From: Mycobacterium sp. NBC_00419
GTDB lineage: Bacteria > Actinomycetota > Actinomycetes > Mycobacteriales > Mycobacteriaceae
NCBI RefSeq assembly: GCF_036023875.1
Contig: NZ_CP107931.1
Span: forward strand, 5,084,001-5,148,000
Length of the DNA stretch: 64,000 nucleotides
Direction: 5' to 3'
The notes below the pieces were generated by a model. It was not told the DNA's origin, ran no database searches, and was given only the letters and a program-made list of their open reading frames with translations. The translations under genes were made by a program, and so were the position numbers. Shown one piece after another: positions 25,085-33,929 of this stretch; positions within the stretch are counted from its first letter, which is position 1, and every line of letters starts with the position of its first letter.

Positions 25085-25900
25085 TTAGTCGCGGCGCACG
25101 CGAACCGTCGCGGTGGCGATCAGATCGCCGTCGGGGTCGTCTTGCCGCAGATCGGATCGCACTAGGACTGCCGTGCGGCTTTCGGTGAGAATCTGCGCCG
25201 TGGCGCGTAGCGGTCCGCGCTTGCCTGCGCGCACCAGTCGCACGCTCAGCGACTCGACCTGTTCGGCGCTGGGTTCCAGCACCGCCAGTGCGGCTGCCTC
25301 TAGCGTCACGAGGATCGGGCCGTGATGCAACACCGGCCCACCGAGTTTGGGGGTGACCTCGGCAATGGTGAATCCGGTGCCATCGGCAACGGCACCGTAG
25401 GCATCGTGCAAGGGGGGCAGGTAAGGGCTGTCTTCAATCCCAGTGCCGGGATCGATGTAGTCGAAACCTGTTGCTGTTGGGGTGATCACCGTCCAGTCGG
25501 CAGTACCGAACCCGACGACGGTATCCGGATGATTCGCGTCGACAAAACGGGACTCGGTGAACACCTGGCTGCGCGCGGCACGGGTCATCGAACCCTGCAC
25601 GCCCAACGTGCCGACACCACGGGCGCCGCCAATGAGGTTGACCTCGACGTGAGTCAGGGCCAATTGCCAGTGCCGGTCGATCGCGATGCCGGCGGTGTCC
25701 AGCATCGCGATCGCCGCCGGCGCGGCCAACAACGAGCCCCCCGGTCGCATGTCGCTTCGCAGCGGCATGCGACCGGTGGCGTCGAACCCGTCGTGCAGTA
25801 CCGACCGGCAGCCCAGATAGCGGTAGCTGACCAACTCGGCCAGACTCTCGGCCCATACCCCGTAGATGTCGGCATTGTCCGGTCGTGGTGTGGTGGTCAT
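25085..25900 (-). CDS. Double-hotdog acyl-CoA thioesterase-like protein
   Basis: A 271-aa protein with two successive hotdog-like halves (first around residues 40-130, second around 170-270), the pattern of the TesB-like/thioesterase-superfamily proteins found next to CoA-ester pathways. No signal peptide. It lies eight bases downstream of the SDR at 25909 and 66 bases upstream of the SDR at 24269, all on the minus strand. A second protein of similar size and layout is at 55343. Thioesterase versus hydratase activity cannot be separated by eye. Confidence 0.75.
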   Translation of the reverse strand: MTTTPRPDNADIYGVWAESLAELVSYRYLGCRSVLHDGFDATGRMPLRSDMRPGGSLLAAPAAIAMLDTAGIAIDRHWQLALTHVEVNLIGGARGVGTLGVQGSMTRAARSQVFTESRFVDANHPDTVVGFGTADWTVITPTATGFDYIDPGTGIEDSPYLPPLHDAYGAVADGTGFTIAEVTPKLGGPVLHHGPILVTLEAAALAVLEPSAEQVESLSVRLVRAGKRGPLRATAQILTESRTAVLVRSDLRQDDPDGDLIATATVRVRRD

Positions 25901-25908
25901 CTCAGCAT

Positions 25909-26691
25909 CTAGCGTGGCTGGAAGCGCTGCGCGCCGTCAAGGCGCAGGACCTCGCCGTTGACGTAATGGTTGGCCAGCAGGAAGCGAGCCGCGTCGGCGA
26001 ATTCCGATGGTTCGCCCAACCGCTTCGGGAACGGCACATTCGCGGAGAACGCGGCGAGCGCCTCCTCGCCGACCGAGGCCATCATCGGTGTCAGCATGGT
26101 GCCGGGAGCGATGCTGTTGATCCGGATCCCCACCGCACTCAGGTCGCGGGCCACGGCCAGGGTCAAGCCGATGATCCCGGCCTTGGCCGCCGCGTAAGAA
26201 GCCTGCCCGATCTGCCCTTCGTATCCGGCGATCGACGCCGTCATCACCACCGCGCCACGCTCGCCGTCGACCGGCTCGTTGGCCGCCATCGCCGACGCCG
26301 CCAGTCGGACCACGTTGTAGGTCGCGGTCAGGTAGATGTCGATGATGCCGGTGAATCCGGCGAGGCTGGCCGGGCTGCCATCACGGTTGACGGTGCGTTC
26401 CGGCTTGCCGCCCAGCCCGCCGTGTGCGACGACGGCGTAGCGCAGCGTGCCCAGCTCCGAGGCTGCGGCAATGGCCGCACCGACGCTGTCGGCGTCGGTG
26501 ACGTCGGTGTGCGCGAACACCGCGCCCTGGCCGAGTTCGTCGGCAAGCGCCGTGCCCTTCTCGTCGTTCACATCGGCGATGACGACGCCGAGGCCCTCGG
26601 CGTGCAGACGGCGGACAGTCGCCTGGCCCAGACCTCCGGTGCCGCCGGTGACGAGTGCTACTGCCTGGTCAGGGAAATCTGCTGTGCTCAT
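25909..26691 (-). CDS. SDR-family oxidoreductase, 3-hydroxyacyl-CoA dehydrogenase-like
   Basis: A 260-aa SDR with TGGTGGLGQAT at about 14-24 and SYAAAKAG active site near residue 166. The long insertion between residues 85 and 120 resembles type-II 3-hydroxyacyl-CoA dehydrogenases (HSD10-like). ATG 26691 was chosen over the ORF start at 26715 because a GAGAG site precedes it. A hairpin at 26718-26748 separates it from the ALDH gene upstream, so it is probably transcribed from its own promoter or by read-through. Confidence 0.88.
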   Translation of the reverse strand: MSTADFPDQAVALVTGGTGGLGQATVRRLHAEGLGVVIADVNDEKGTALADELGQGAVFAHTDVTDADSVGAAIAAASELGTLRYAVVAHGGLGGKPERTVNRDGSPASLAGFTGIIDIYLTATYNVVRLAASAMAANEPVDGERGAVVMTASIAGYEGQIGQASYAAAKAGIIGLTLAVARDLSAVGIRINSIAPGTMLTPMMASVGEEALAAFSANVPFPKRLGEPSEFADAARFLLANHYVNGEVLRLDGAQRFQPR

Positions 26692-26717
26692 TGACTCTCG
26701 AATCTCTTCAGACACAC

Positions 26718-26748
26718 GGTCGGCTCACCCGCAGCGGGTGAGCCGACC
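26718..26748 (-). terminator. Hairpin terminator after the aldehyde dehydrogenase gene
   Basis: A 13-bp perfect stem (26718-26730 with 26736-26748) and a five-base loop lie 34 bases beyond the ALDH stop on the minus strand and just upstream of the SDR start at 26691. It probably ends or weakens the ALDH transcript before the SDR/thioesterase/SDR group. Confidence 0.65.
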
Positions 26749-26782
26749 ATGCGTCCCTGATGGGTTGGATAGTGCCGAACTT

Positions 26783-28255
26783 TTAGCTGCCCGGTGTGGC
26801 GATCGTCTTCACCTGCAGGTACTCGCGGAAGCCCTCGATTCCGTGCTCGACCCCGAGCCCGCTGATACCCCAGCCGCCGAAGGGGCTGTCCGCACCGAGG
26901 TAGAACGACGGTCCGATGTTGACCGTGCCCGCGCGCAGCTTGTTGGCCACTCGGCGCGCCCGCTCTTCGTCAGACGACTGAATGTAGGACGACAGTCCGT
27001 AGCGGGTGTTGTTGGCGATCCGCACGGCTTCGTCGTCGTCGCCGTCGTAACGGATCACCGACAAGACGGGGCCGAACACCTCGAGCTGGGCGATCTCGGC
27101 ATCGGGGGCGACATCGACGATCAGCGTCGGCTTGTACCAGTTCGCCTTGCCGTTGACCTCACCACGCTCGCCGCCGACGAGCACCCGGGCGCCGGCTTCA
27201 CGCGCCCGGCTGACCATGCCTTCCATCCGGACTCGCTGCTCCTCGCGAATGATCGGGCCGACGATCGTTCCCGGGTCGGTGGGATCGCCCCAGGGAACCA
27301 TGCCGATGATGGCCTGCAGACGTGCCACCACCTCGTCGTAGATATCGGCGTGCACGACCGCGCGGGTGCCGAGCGCGCAACCCTGTCCGCTGCTGGTCAT
27401 GCACATCATCGTGGCCATTCCGCACGCCTGGTCGAGATCGGCGTCGGGCAGTATCACGTTGGCCGACTTGCCGCCCAACTCCAGCACCACCTTGCGGATG
27501 CCGTTGGCCGCGCGCTCCATGATGCGTTGCCCCACACCGGGTGAACCGGTGAAGTGGAACAGGTCGATGCGCGGATCGCCGGTCATCGCATCGCCGACGA
27601 TGCCTTTGTCGGCCGCGCTGAGAGCGTTGAAGACGCCGGCCGGGATGTCTGTTTTCTCTGCGGCGATCTGGGCCATCTTGGCGGCAGTCAGCGGCGTGTC
27701 CGGGGCGCTCTTGAGAACCACGGTGTTGCCGGTCGACATCGCGTGGGTGACCTTCCAGATGGCCGTCATGAAAGGCGCGTTCCACGGTGTGATGGCACCG
27801 ACGACGCCGTAGGGCTGGTACCGCACGGCGCGATTACTGGTCAATCCCAGAACCACGCTGGGCTCGAGCTGACGTTCCCATTCGAACGACGTGGTCAGGT
27901 CGTTCCAGTAGTCCATCCCGTCGATCATGTAATCGATGTGGGTGGAGTGGATGCCCTTCGGGATGCCGGCCTCGGCGGTGAGGATATCGCTGAAGGTGTC
28001 ACGCTCCTCGCGCATGGCTGCCTGGAACTGCTCGAGGCAGTGCCGCCGGAACTTGTGGTCGGTACCCCAATCCGTCTCGTCGAACGCGCGCCGCGCCGCT
28101 TCCACCGCATCGTCGACATCGTCGGGACCCGCGTCGGCGGCCTGCGCCACCACTTCGTCAGTAGCCGGGTTCAGAACGTCATAACACTTGCCGGACTTGG
28201 CATCTCGGAACTCGCCGTCGATGAAGAGTCGGCCTTCGAGATCATTGGAGGACAT
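26783..28255 (-). CDS. Aldehyde dehydrogenase (NAD-dependent)
   Basis: A 490-aa ALDH-superfamily enzyme: PWNAPF cofactor region near residue 156, FTGSPGVG near 235, ELGGKSA with the catalytic Glu near 260, and catalytic Cys in SSGQGCALGT near 294. It oxidises an aldehyde to the acid. ATG 28255 is chosen over the long in-frame extension to 28354, which would cross the operator. It is divergent from the cysteine-containing thioesterase at 28344, and the shared promoter carries a copy of the CGTTACAG-type dyad. Confidence 0.92.
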   Translation of the reverse strand: MSSNDLEGRLFIDGEFRDAKSGKCYDVLNPATDEVVAQAADAGPDDVDDAVEAARRAFDETDWGTDHKFRRHCLEQFQAAMREERDTFSDILTAEAGIPKGIHSTHIDYMIDGMDYWNDLTTSFEWERQLEPSVVLGLTSNRAVRYQPYGVVGAITPWNAPFMTAIWKVTHAMSTGNTVVLKSAPDTPLTAAKMAQIAAEKTDIPAGVFNALSAADKGIVGDAMTGDPRIDLFHFTGSPGVGQRIMERAANGIRKVVLELGGKSANVILPDADLDQACGMATMMCMTSSGQGCALGTRAVVHADIYDEVVARLQAIIGMVPWGDPTDPGTIVGPIIREEQRVRMEGMVSRAREAGARVLVGGERGEVNGKANWYKPTLIVDVAPDAEIAQLEVFGPVLSVIRYDGDDDEAVRIANNTRYGLSSYIQSSDEERARRVANKLRAGTVNIGPSFYLGADSPFGGWGISGLGVEHGIEGFREYLQVKTIATPGS

Positions 28256-28326
28256 GTAATGGAACCTTTCCTTCGGGAGGGCGTTCTCGCCGATGGTGTC
28301 GCTGGATTGGCATGGAAAATCAGCTG

Positions 28327-28341
28327 GCTTACACTGTAACG
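28327..28341. promoter_or_regulatory. Operator-like dyad matching the 21283 site
   Basis: On the minus strand this reads CGTTACAGTGTAAGC, matching CGTTACAGCGTAACG at 21284-21298 at 12 of 15 positions. It lies in the ALDH/thioesterase divergent promoter and abuts the thioesterase start codon at 28344, leaving no room for a ribosome-binding site on that side. Confidence 0.6.
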
Positions 28342-28343
28342 TG

Positions 28344-28895
28344 ATGACTGACACAGTTCAACAATCTGACGGATTACCGGAGCCGCTGGCATCGATGAAG
28401 GATGTCGATCCGAGTTCCCCGCTGTACGTGGTGACTTCCGATACCGGCGTCACCCTTTGCGGTGGCTGTCGCGCTGCGGGCCGCTGCCGGATGGGGCTCG
28501 TGGCGGAGACGCTGCGTGAGGACGGTGTCGTCTTCAGCGAGCTGGCTTGTCCCAAGAAGGACGAGGGCGGCCGCAAGGTGGCCCATGGCGGCTGGACTGC
28601 CGGCGTTCTCGACGAAATCGTGGGTCACACGCTTCTGTTGCGCGGCGAGTTCGCCGTCACCGGAACATTGACCGTGGTCTTCCGCAAGCCGGTTCCGATT
28701 GAGGTTCCCTTGATCGCCGAGAGCCACGTCCTGCGGCGCGAGGGGCGCCGGGTGTTTGTCTCGGCCGAGATCAAGCTGGCCGAAACCGGGACAGTCGTGG
28801 CCAGTGCCGAGGCCGTCATGGTCCGGCGCCCCGCGGACCATTTCGATCGCCACGACCAATGGCTGGCCGCGGAGCTCAACGCGCCGACTGAGTGA
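28344..28895 (+). CDS. PaaI-type thioesterase with N-terminal four-cysteine motif
   Basis: A 183-aa hotdog thioesterase (AHGGWTAGVLDE at about residues 79-90) preceded by a cysteine cluster: Cys39, Cys42, Cys48 and Cys69 (C-x2-C-x5-C-x20-C), a possible metal site. The start is ATG 28344 or GTG 28341; the operator-like dyad lies directly before it and no ribosome-binding site is visible, so the mRNA may be leaderless. It overlaps the convergent molybdopterin gene by 20 bases at the 3' end. Confidence 0.83.
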   Translation: MTDTVQQSDGLPEPLASMKDVDPSSPLYVVTSDTGVTLCGGCRAAGRCRMGLVAETLREDGVVFSELACPKKDEGGRKVAHGGWTAGVLDEIVGHTLLLRGEFAVTGTLTVVFRKPVPIEVPLIAESHVLRREGRRVFVSAEIKLAETGTVVASAEAVMVRRPADHFDRHDQWLAAELNAPTE

Positions 28896-30981
28896 CATCG
28901 AGCGGTTCTACCGTCACCCAGGTCTCGTTGAACGCCGACATCAGCGAGAGCGGATCCTCTTCGTCGGCGGCGGTGAGCAGATTGCGATTCACCCCGACGA
29001 CATCGGGTTCTGCCGTGCCATTGGGATCGAAAACCCTTGAACCCCAACCATGTTCGACAATAACGACGCCAGGTCGTGGCGCATCGGTGACCGCCGCGGT
29101 CAGTTCGATCGCGCCGGCCGCGGACCGGACTCTCACCCGATCACCATCAGCGATACCGAGCCGATCGGCATCGTCGCGGTGCAGTTCGGCCCGATTGCTC
29201 TCGACGATCTTGCGTGGTCCGGGTAGTTCGTTCAAAAACGAGTTCATGGAGCTGAGCCGGCGGCGGTTGCCGAGTTGCAGCGTCAATCCGTCCGGCGCAG
29301 CTGAGGGCTCGGTGTGCAACTGCCGAAGCAACTCTTCGATAAAGCGGGCCGGAGCCAGGTTGATCCGGTGATCCGGGGTGCGCAGCATTGCTCGCGCGTT
29401 CCCGTATTCGCGCTCGCCCACGACCATGCCGTGTGGATGGTCGAGCAGTTCCTGCCAGCTGGCGTGACCCGCCCGTTCGAAGGCGGCGCGGGACGCGTCC
29501 ATGAGGGAGAACGGTTCTCCGGTGAGATACCCCGGTAGTCCCATCTGCGCACCCAATCGATGGAAGAACTCGGTCTCGGGCAGAACTGCTTCGGGGGGAT
29601 CGACGGCGCGCGGGGTGAACTGGACGAACGGAACCTCGGTGGTCATGGACGCGAACGGGGCGAACTCATCGCGTTCCAGCCAATGCGTGCCCGGGATCAG
29701 CCAGTGCGCATGACGGTGGCTCTCCCGCTGCACCATGTCGACGGCCACCAGCAACTCGAGGTCGGCCAGCGCTGCATCGAGTTGGTCGCCCTGCGGGCCT
29801 GCTACCACCGGATTGCCATTCTGGATGAACAGCGCGCGTAACTGGCCCGGACCGGGGGTACGGATCTCGGCGGGCAGTTCAGCGATGGAGAAGCAACCCT
29901 CGATGGCCGGGCGGCGTGCAACCCTCGACAGCGGCGGAGTCGGATCGTAAGGGGGAAGTTTGGGCTTGATCGCCCCGCGCTGGAAGTGGCGGCCGCCGCG
30001 GATGTCCCAGTTGCCGGTGATCACGGTCAAGACCTCGGACAGCCACAGTGCGAGCGTGCCGCGGCTGGTCTGCGACACTCCGGTGCGGGTCAGGGCGATG
30101 GCACTGTGGGCGCCCGCGAACCGGAGGGCGATGGTCTCGATGGCTGCCACCTCCACCCCGGCCCGTCGTGCCAGATCGGGGAGATCGGCGCGTGCGACCA
30201 GTGCCTCGATGGCATCGAAGCCGACCTCGGCCGCACACGCTGCGGCATCGTGGAGGCCCTGCTCGATGACCACCTTGATCACACCGAGTAGCAATGCCCA
30301 ATCCTGCCCTGGTGCTACGGCTACGTATTGGGTGGCGGCGGCTGCGGTCTGTGTTCGGTAGGGGTCGACCACGATCAGATCGGCCCCGTCGTCGACGCGG
30401 GCGAGCACGCGCCGCCAGCCGTCCGGAACCGAACTGATCCACACGAGCTTGCTCTCAGCGGGGTTGGTTCCGATGAACAGGAAGCAGTCGCAGTTGTCGA
30501 CGTCGGGGATCATCGGAATCATGGTGACGCCGAACATCTCTCCGCACACCACAGCTTTGGCGTTGGTGTCGACCGATCCCCAGTTGTAGACACTGCGGCT
30601 GCCGAGTGCACGCATGAACTGCGTCAGGGCGCCAAGGGAACCTGGGTCGTAGCCGGCCGGGTTGCCGTAGTAGCAGCCCACTGCGTCGGGGGAGTCGCGG
30701 CTGATGATGCTCGAGAGCGACGCGCCGATCTCGGCCCAAGCCTCGTCGTAGCTGGCTGCGACGTATCGGTCACCGACGCGGCGCATCGGCGCCAGGATTC
30801 TGCGCGGATGTTCGACGAGTTGGTGGGCGGTGCGACCCTTCACACAGAAGTCTCGCCACGATGAAGGATTCTGCTTGTCCGGCCCGATGCGCACAACCCG
30901 GTTGTCAACGACCGTGGCTGCCAATCCGCAACGGGCACCGCAGATTCGGCAGCTGGTGAAGACCTCGTTCGCATCGCTCAT
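28876..30981 (-). CDS. Molybdopterin-dependent oxidoreductase (DMSO reductase family)
   Basis: A 701-aa catalytic subunit. The N-terminal [4Fe-4S] motif has Cys11, Cys14, Cys18 and Cys46. The molybdopterin domain and a C-terminal dinucleotide-binding domain (from about residue 560) are present. The segment SVDTNAKAVVCGEMFG (about residue 136) aligns with the metal-ligand region of formate-dehydrogenase-type enzymes; its Cys is a candidate Mo ligand. No Tat signal, so it is cytoplasmic. No separate electron-transfer subunit is adjacent. It is the third gene of a minus-strand thiolase/GMC/Mo operon, with 13 bases between it and the GMC gene. The substrate is unknown; hydration or reduction of a ring compound is conceivable. 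Confidence 0.9.
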   Translation of the reverse strand: MSDANEVFTSCRICGARCGLAATVVDNRVVRIGPDKQNPSSWRDFCVKGRTAHQLVEHPRRILAPMRRVGDRYVAASYDEAWAEIGASLSSIISRDSPDAVGCYYGNPAGYDPGSLGALTQFMRALGSRSVYNWGSVDTNAKAVVCGEMFGVTMIPMIPDVDNCDCFLFIGTNPAESKLVWISSVPDGWRRVLARVDDGADLIVVDPYRTQTAAAATQYVAVAPGQDWALLLGVIKVVIEQGLHDAAACAAEVGFDAIEALVARADLPDLARRAGVEVAAIETIALRFAGAHSAIALTRTGVSQTSRGTLALWLSEVLTVITGNWDIRGGRHFQRGAIKPKLPPYDPTPPLSRVARRPAIEGCFSIAELPAEIRTPGPGQLRALFIQNGNPVVAGPQGDQLDAALADLELLVAVDMVQRESHRHAHWLIPGTHWLERDEFAPFASMTTEVPFVQFTPRAVDPPEAVLPETEFFHRLGAQMGLPGYLTGEPFSLMDASRAAFERAGHASWQELLDHPHGMVVGEREYGNARAMLRTPDHRINLAPARFIEELLRQLHTEPSAAPDGLTLQLGNRRRLSSMNSFLNELPGPRKIVESNRAELHRDDADRLGIADGDRVRVRSAAGAIELTAAVTDAPRPGVVIVEHGWGSRVFDPNGTAEPDVVGVNRNLLTAADEEDPLSLMSAFNETWVTVEPLDVTQSAR

Positions 30982-30994
30982 CTGAACGCGCCCC

Positions 30995-32596
30995 TCAGCG
31001 GTCGGCGAGGATCATGTCGGCGGCCCGCCAGGCCATCGCCATGGCTGGGGCGTTGAGATTGCCCGACACCATCGTCGGCATCACCGAACAGTCCATCACC
31101 CGCAGGTTCTGCACGCCCCGGACCCGAAGCTGGGCGTCCACCACGTCGAGTTCGTCGGGGCCCATCGCGCAGGTACCGATCGCGTGGTATCCGCAGTACC
31201 CCTGGTCCAGTGCGGCGTCGATGATGGCGTCATCGGTGGTGACCGCAGGGCCTGGGCGGGTTTCGGCCACGATCTCCTCGGCGATGGGTGACTGCTCGAA
31301 GATCGTGCGCAAGGTGCGGAACAGTTCGGTCGCGATCCTTCGATCATGCTCGGTATCGAAGAAGTTCGGGTCGATGTCGAGTTCCGCATCCGGGTCCGAC
31401 GAGGTGATGTTGACGAAGCCCTCGCTATCCGGGCGAAGGATGAACCCGATGGCCTGGACACCGGGTGCGTGTTCGACTCCGACATCTTCTCCAGGTTCGA
31501 ATGGTTTCGCCGAGAATGGTGCCATCAGCAGCTGGGCGTCGGGTCGCTGCTGCTCCGGGCTCGTCTTGAAGAAGCCAAGCACGTCGTAGGCAGAAGTAGC
31601 CATCGGGCCTTTGTGGGTCAGCAGGTAGCGGACCCCGCTCTTTGCCTGTGCGAGCGGGGTTGCCAGGTCGCGGTTGTAGCCGATGTCGCGCGCCAGTCGG
31701 TATTGCACTGCGACACAGCGATGTTCACGCATGCGCTGACCGACGTTGGGGCTGTCGATACGGATGTCGACGCCGGCGCTGCGCAATACATCGGCGGGGC
31801 CGATGCCGGAGAGCTGCAAGAGTTTCGGAGTTCCGATGCTGCCCAGCGAGAGCACCACTTCGCGTGCCGCCGAGAAGCTCACGGGCCCGGACTTGGTGTG
31901 GCCGGCGACCCCGACGGCCTTGTCGGCGTCGAACAACACGCTCGTGATGGTGGTGTCGGTCGTGATGGTCAAGTTCGGCCGATTGCGGATGGGGCGCAGG
32001 AACGCCCACGCCGCACTGATCCGGCGGCCGTCCTTGATGGTGCGAGTGGCCGGGCCGACCCGCGGCTCATCGGAGCCGTTCAGGTCACGGGTCACCGACA
32101 TTCCGAGTTGGCTGGCCGAGGTGATGAACTGGTTGCAGAGCTCGGGTACGTCGTTGTCTACCGAGACGTCCAGTGGACCGCCGATACCGCGCAATTCCCC
32201 GGGCCCAAGTTCGTGGTTCTCCATCTGTCGATAGATCGGCAGGATGTCGGCCCAGCCCCACCCCGGGTTGCCCAACTCGACCATCGCGTCATAGTCGGCC
32301 GCGTTGCCGCGGTTGTACACCATGCCGTTGATCGCACTCGAACCGCCGAGCATACGTCCGCGGGTCCACTGTTCAACCAGCCGCGAGGGGCCGATCGGGC
32401 GAACCGGAAAGTGCCACGCCAGCGTCGGGTGGCCGACGAGCTTGCCGAAACCCTTGGGAATGCGGACCAGGGGATTGGTGCCCTTCCCGCCGGCCTCGAT
32501 CAGCAGTACCCGGTTACGCGGATCCGCGCTGAGCCGGTTGGCCAGCACGCAGCCCGCCGAGCCGGCACCCACGATGACGTAGTCGAATTCCGGCAT
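30995..32596 (-). CDS. GMC-family FAD oxidoreductase (choline dehydrogenase-like)
   Basis: A 533-aa GMC flavoenzyme. FAD-binding GAGSAG at 10-15, the GMC signature GRMLGGSSAINGM at about residues 80-92, the catalytic His in YHAIGTC (about 457-463) and Asn in GNLNAPAMA near 515 are all present. Such enzymes oxidise primary or secondary alcohols, including terpene alcohols. It begins three bases after the thiolase stop and is followed by the molybdoenzyme, so the three are co-transcribed. Confidence 0.93.
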   Translation of the reverse strand: MPEFDYVIVGAGSAGCVLANRLSADPRNRVLLIEAGGKGTNPLVRIPKGFGKLVGHPTLAWHFPVRPIGPSRLVEQWTRGRMLGGSSAINGMVYNRGNAADYDAMVELGNPGWGWADILPIYRQMENHELGPGELRGIGGPLDVSVDNDVPELCNQFITSASQLGMSVTRDLNGSDEPRVGPATRTIKDGRRISAAWAFLRPIRNRPNLTITTDTTITSVLFDADKAVGVAGHTKSGPVSFSAAREVVLSLGSIGTPKLLQLSGIGPADVLRSAGVDIRIDSPNVGQRMREHRCVAVQYRLARDIGYNRDLATPLAQAKSGVRYLLTHKGPMATSAYDVLGFFKTSPEQQRPDAQLLMAPFSAKPFEPGEDVGVEHAPGVQAIGFILRPDSEGFVNITSSDPDAELDIDPNFFDTEHDRRIATELFRTLRTIFEQSPIAEEIVAETRPGPAVTTDDAIIDAALDQGYCGYHAIGTCAMGPDELDVVDAQLRVRGVQNLRVMDCSVMPTMVSGNLNAPAMAMAWRAADMILADR

Positions 32597-32599
32597 GGC

Positions 32600-33790
32600 T
32601 CAGGCCACCTCGATGACCAGTGCGAAGCCCATGCCGCCGCCGGCACACATCGACAACACACCTAAACCGCCGCCGCGGCGGCGCAATTCGTAGATCGCCG
32701 ACGTGACCATGCGCGCGCCGGATGCCGCGATCGGATGCCCGAGGCTGATGCCTGAGCCGTAGACGTTGACGAGTTCATCGTCGAGTCCCAACGCGCGGGT
32801 ACAAGCGATCGCCTGGGCGGCAAAGGCTTCATTGATCTCGAACAGTGCGACATCGCCCAGCGTGCGCCCGGCACGTTCCAGCGCTTTGGGAATGGCGTAG
32901 ATGGGGCCGCTGCCGGTGCGCTTGGGCTCGACGCCGACTGCGGCCCAGGACAGTACCGAGGCCAGCGGGTTGGCGGTGGTCCCCGGCGCGGCGAGCGCCA
33001 CCGCTGCAGCGGCATCATTGATTCCTGAAGAGTTTCCCGCCGTCACGCCGAAACCCTCGATCTCGGGATGCAACACCTTCAAGCCGCTGAGAGTCTCCAT
33101 CGAACTCTCGCGCCGTGGATGCTCATCGACGCTGAAGAGGGCGGCGGTACCGTCAGCTTGGGGCACCGAGATCGGAATGATCTCATCGAGGAACGATCCC
33201 GAGTCGATGGCCTTAATGGCGCGCTGGTGGCTGCGCAGTGCCCATTCGTCCTGCTCCTGGCGGGAGATGTCGTACTCCACCGCGCAGTTGTGGGCCACGG
33301 TGATCGACATGTCCAATGCGGGCGCGTCCGGTGTCGGACGATGGGAGTTCGGGAACCAGGGGTCGTCGTAGTCATCGGCTGACTTGCCGGTGGTGAATGG
33401 TCGCCGTTTGCGCAACAGCGGACTCGTCGAGATCGACTCCATGCCACCTGCGAGCACCGCACGGCTCATGCCGGCGGCGATGTCACCGGCGCCGAACGCG
33501 ATTGCCGAGAGGCTGGACGCGCACTGGCGGTTGACCGCAATACCCGGCACGGTTGTCATCCCCAGGTCGACCGTGATGTGTCGGGCCGTATCGCCGCCAC
33601 CTTGGAGCACCTCGGCCAGCACGAGGTCGTCGAAGTCGGCCACGTCGATTCCGGAGCGCTCGACGACGGCCTGGACCACCGGTTTGGCGAGTTCGTCGGC
33701 CGGCATATTCACCAGCGTTCCCCGTCGCGCGGTCCCGATCGCGGTGCGGGCTGCGGCGACGATCGACGCCTTGGGTGTTCCGGATGCCAT
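32600..33790 (-). CDS. Thiolase (acetyl-CoA acetyltransferase family)
   Basis: A 396-aa thiolase with nucleophilic Cys90 (NRQCASS), NEAFA near residue 316, GHPIAASGAR near 349 and the second active-site cysteine in SMCAGGGMG near 380. The sequence is complete and should cleave or form 3-ketoacyl-CoA. ATG 33790 has an AGGAGA site; the ORF extension to 33826 is unlikely. It is the first gene of the thiolase/GMC/Mo operon and is divergent from the luciferase-like monooxygenase. Confidence 0.93.
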   Translation of the reverse strand: MASGTPKASIVAAARTAIGTARRGTLVNMPADELAKPVVQAVVERSGIDVADFDDLVLAEVLQGGGDTARHITVDLGMTTVPGIAVNRQCASSLSAIAFGAGDIAAGMSRAVLAGGMESISTSPLLRKRRPFTTGKSADDYDDPWFPNSHRPTPDAPALDMSITVAHNCAVEYDISRQEQDEWALRSHQRAIKAIDSGSFLDEIIPISVPQADGTAALFSVDEHPRRESSMETLSGLKVLHPEIEGFGVTAGNSSGINDAAAAVALAAPGTTANPLASVLSWAAVGVEPKRTGSGPIYAIPKALERAGRTLGDVALFEINEAFAAQAIACTRALGLDDELVNVYGSGISLGHPIAASGARMVTSAIYELRRRGGGLGVLSMCAGGGMGFALVIEVA

Positions 33791-33929
33791 TCTCGTCTCC
33801 TGGGCTGGCCTATGCGCGTTGCACATAAGGGAAAGGTCGTTAGATCATATAGCGGATTAGGCTAAGGTTGGAAGATACTCTTCAGCGGCCGGGCGGTAGG
33901 CGGCCACACGCGCGGGAAAGGTCGAAGCC

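Noticed and set aside
31346..32665. 439-codon plus-strand frame opposite the GMC oxidoreductase
   Set aside because: Shadow of a well-supported gene with intact GMC motifs on the other strand.
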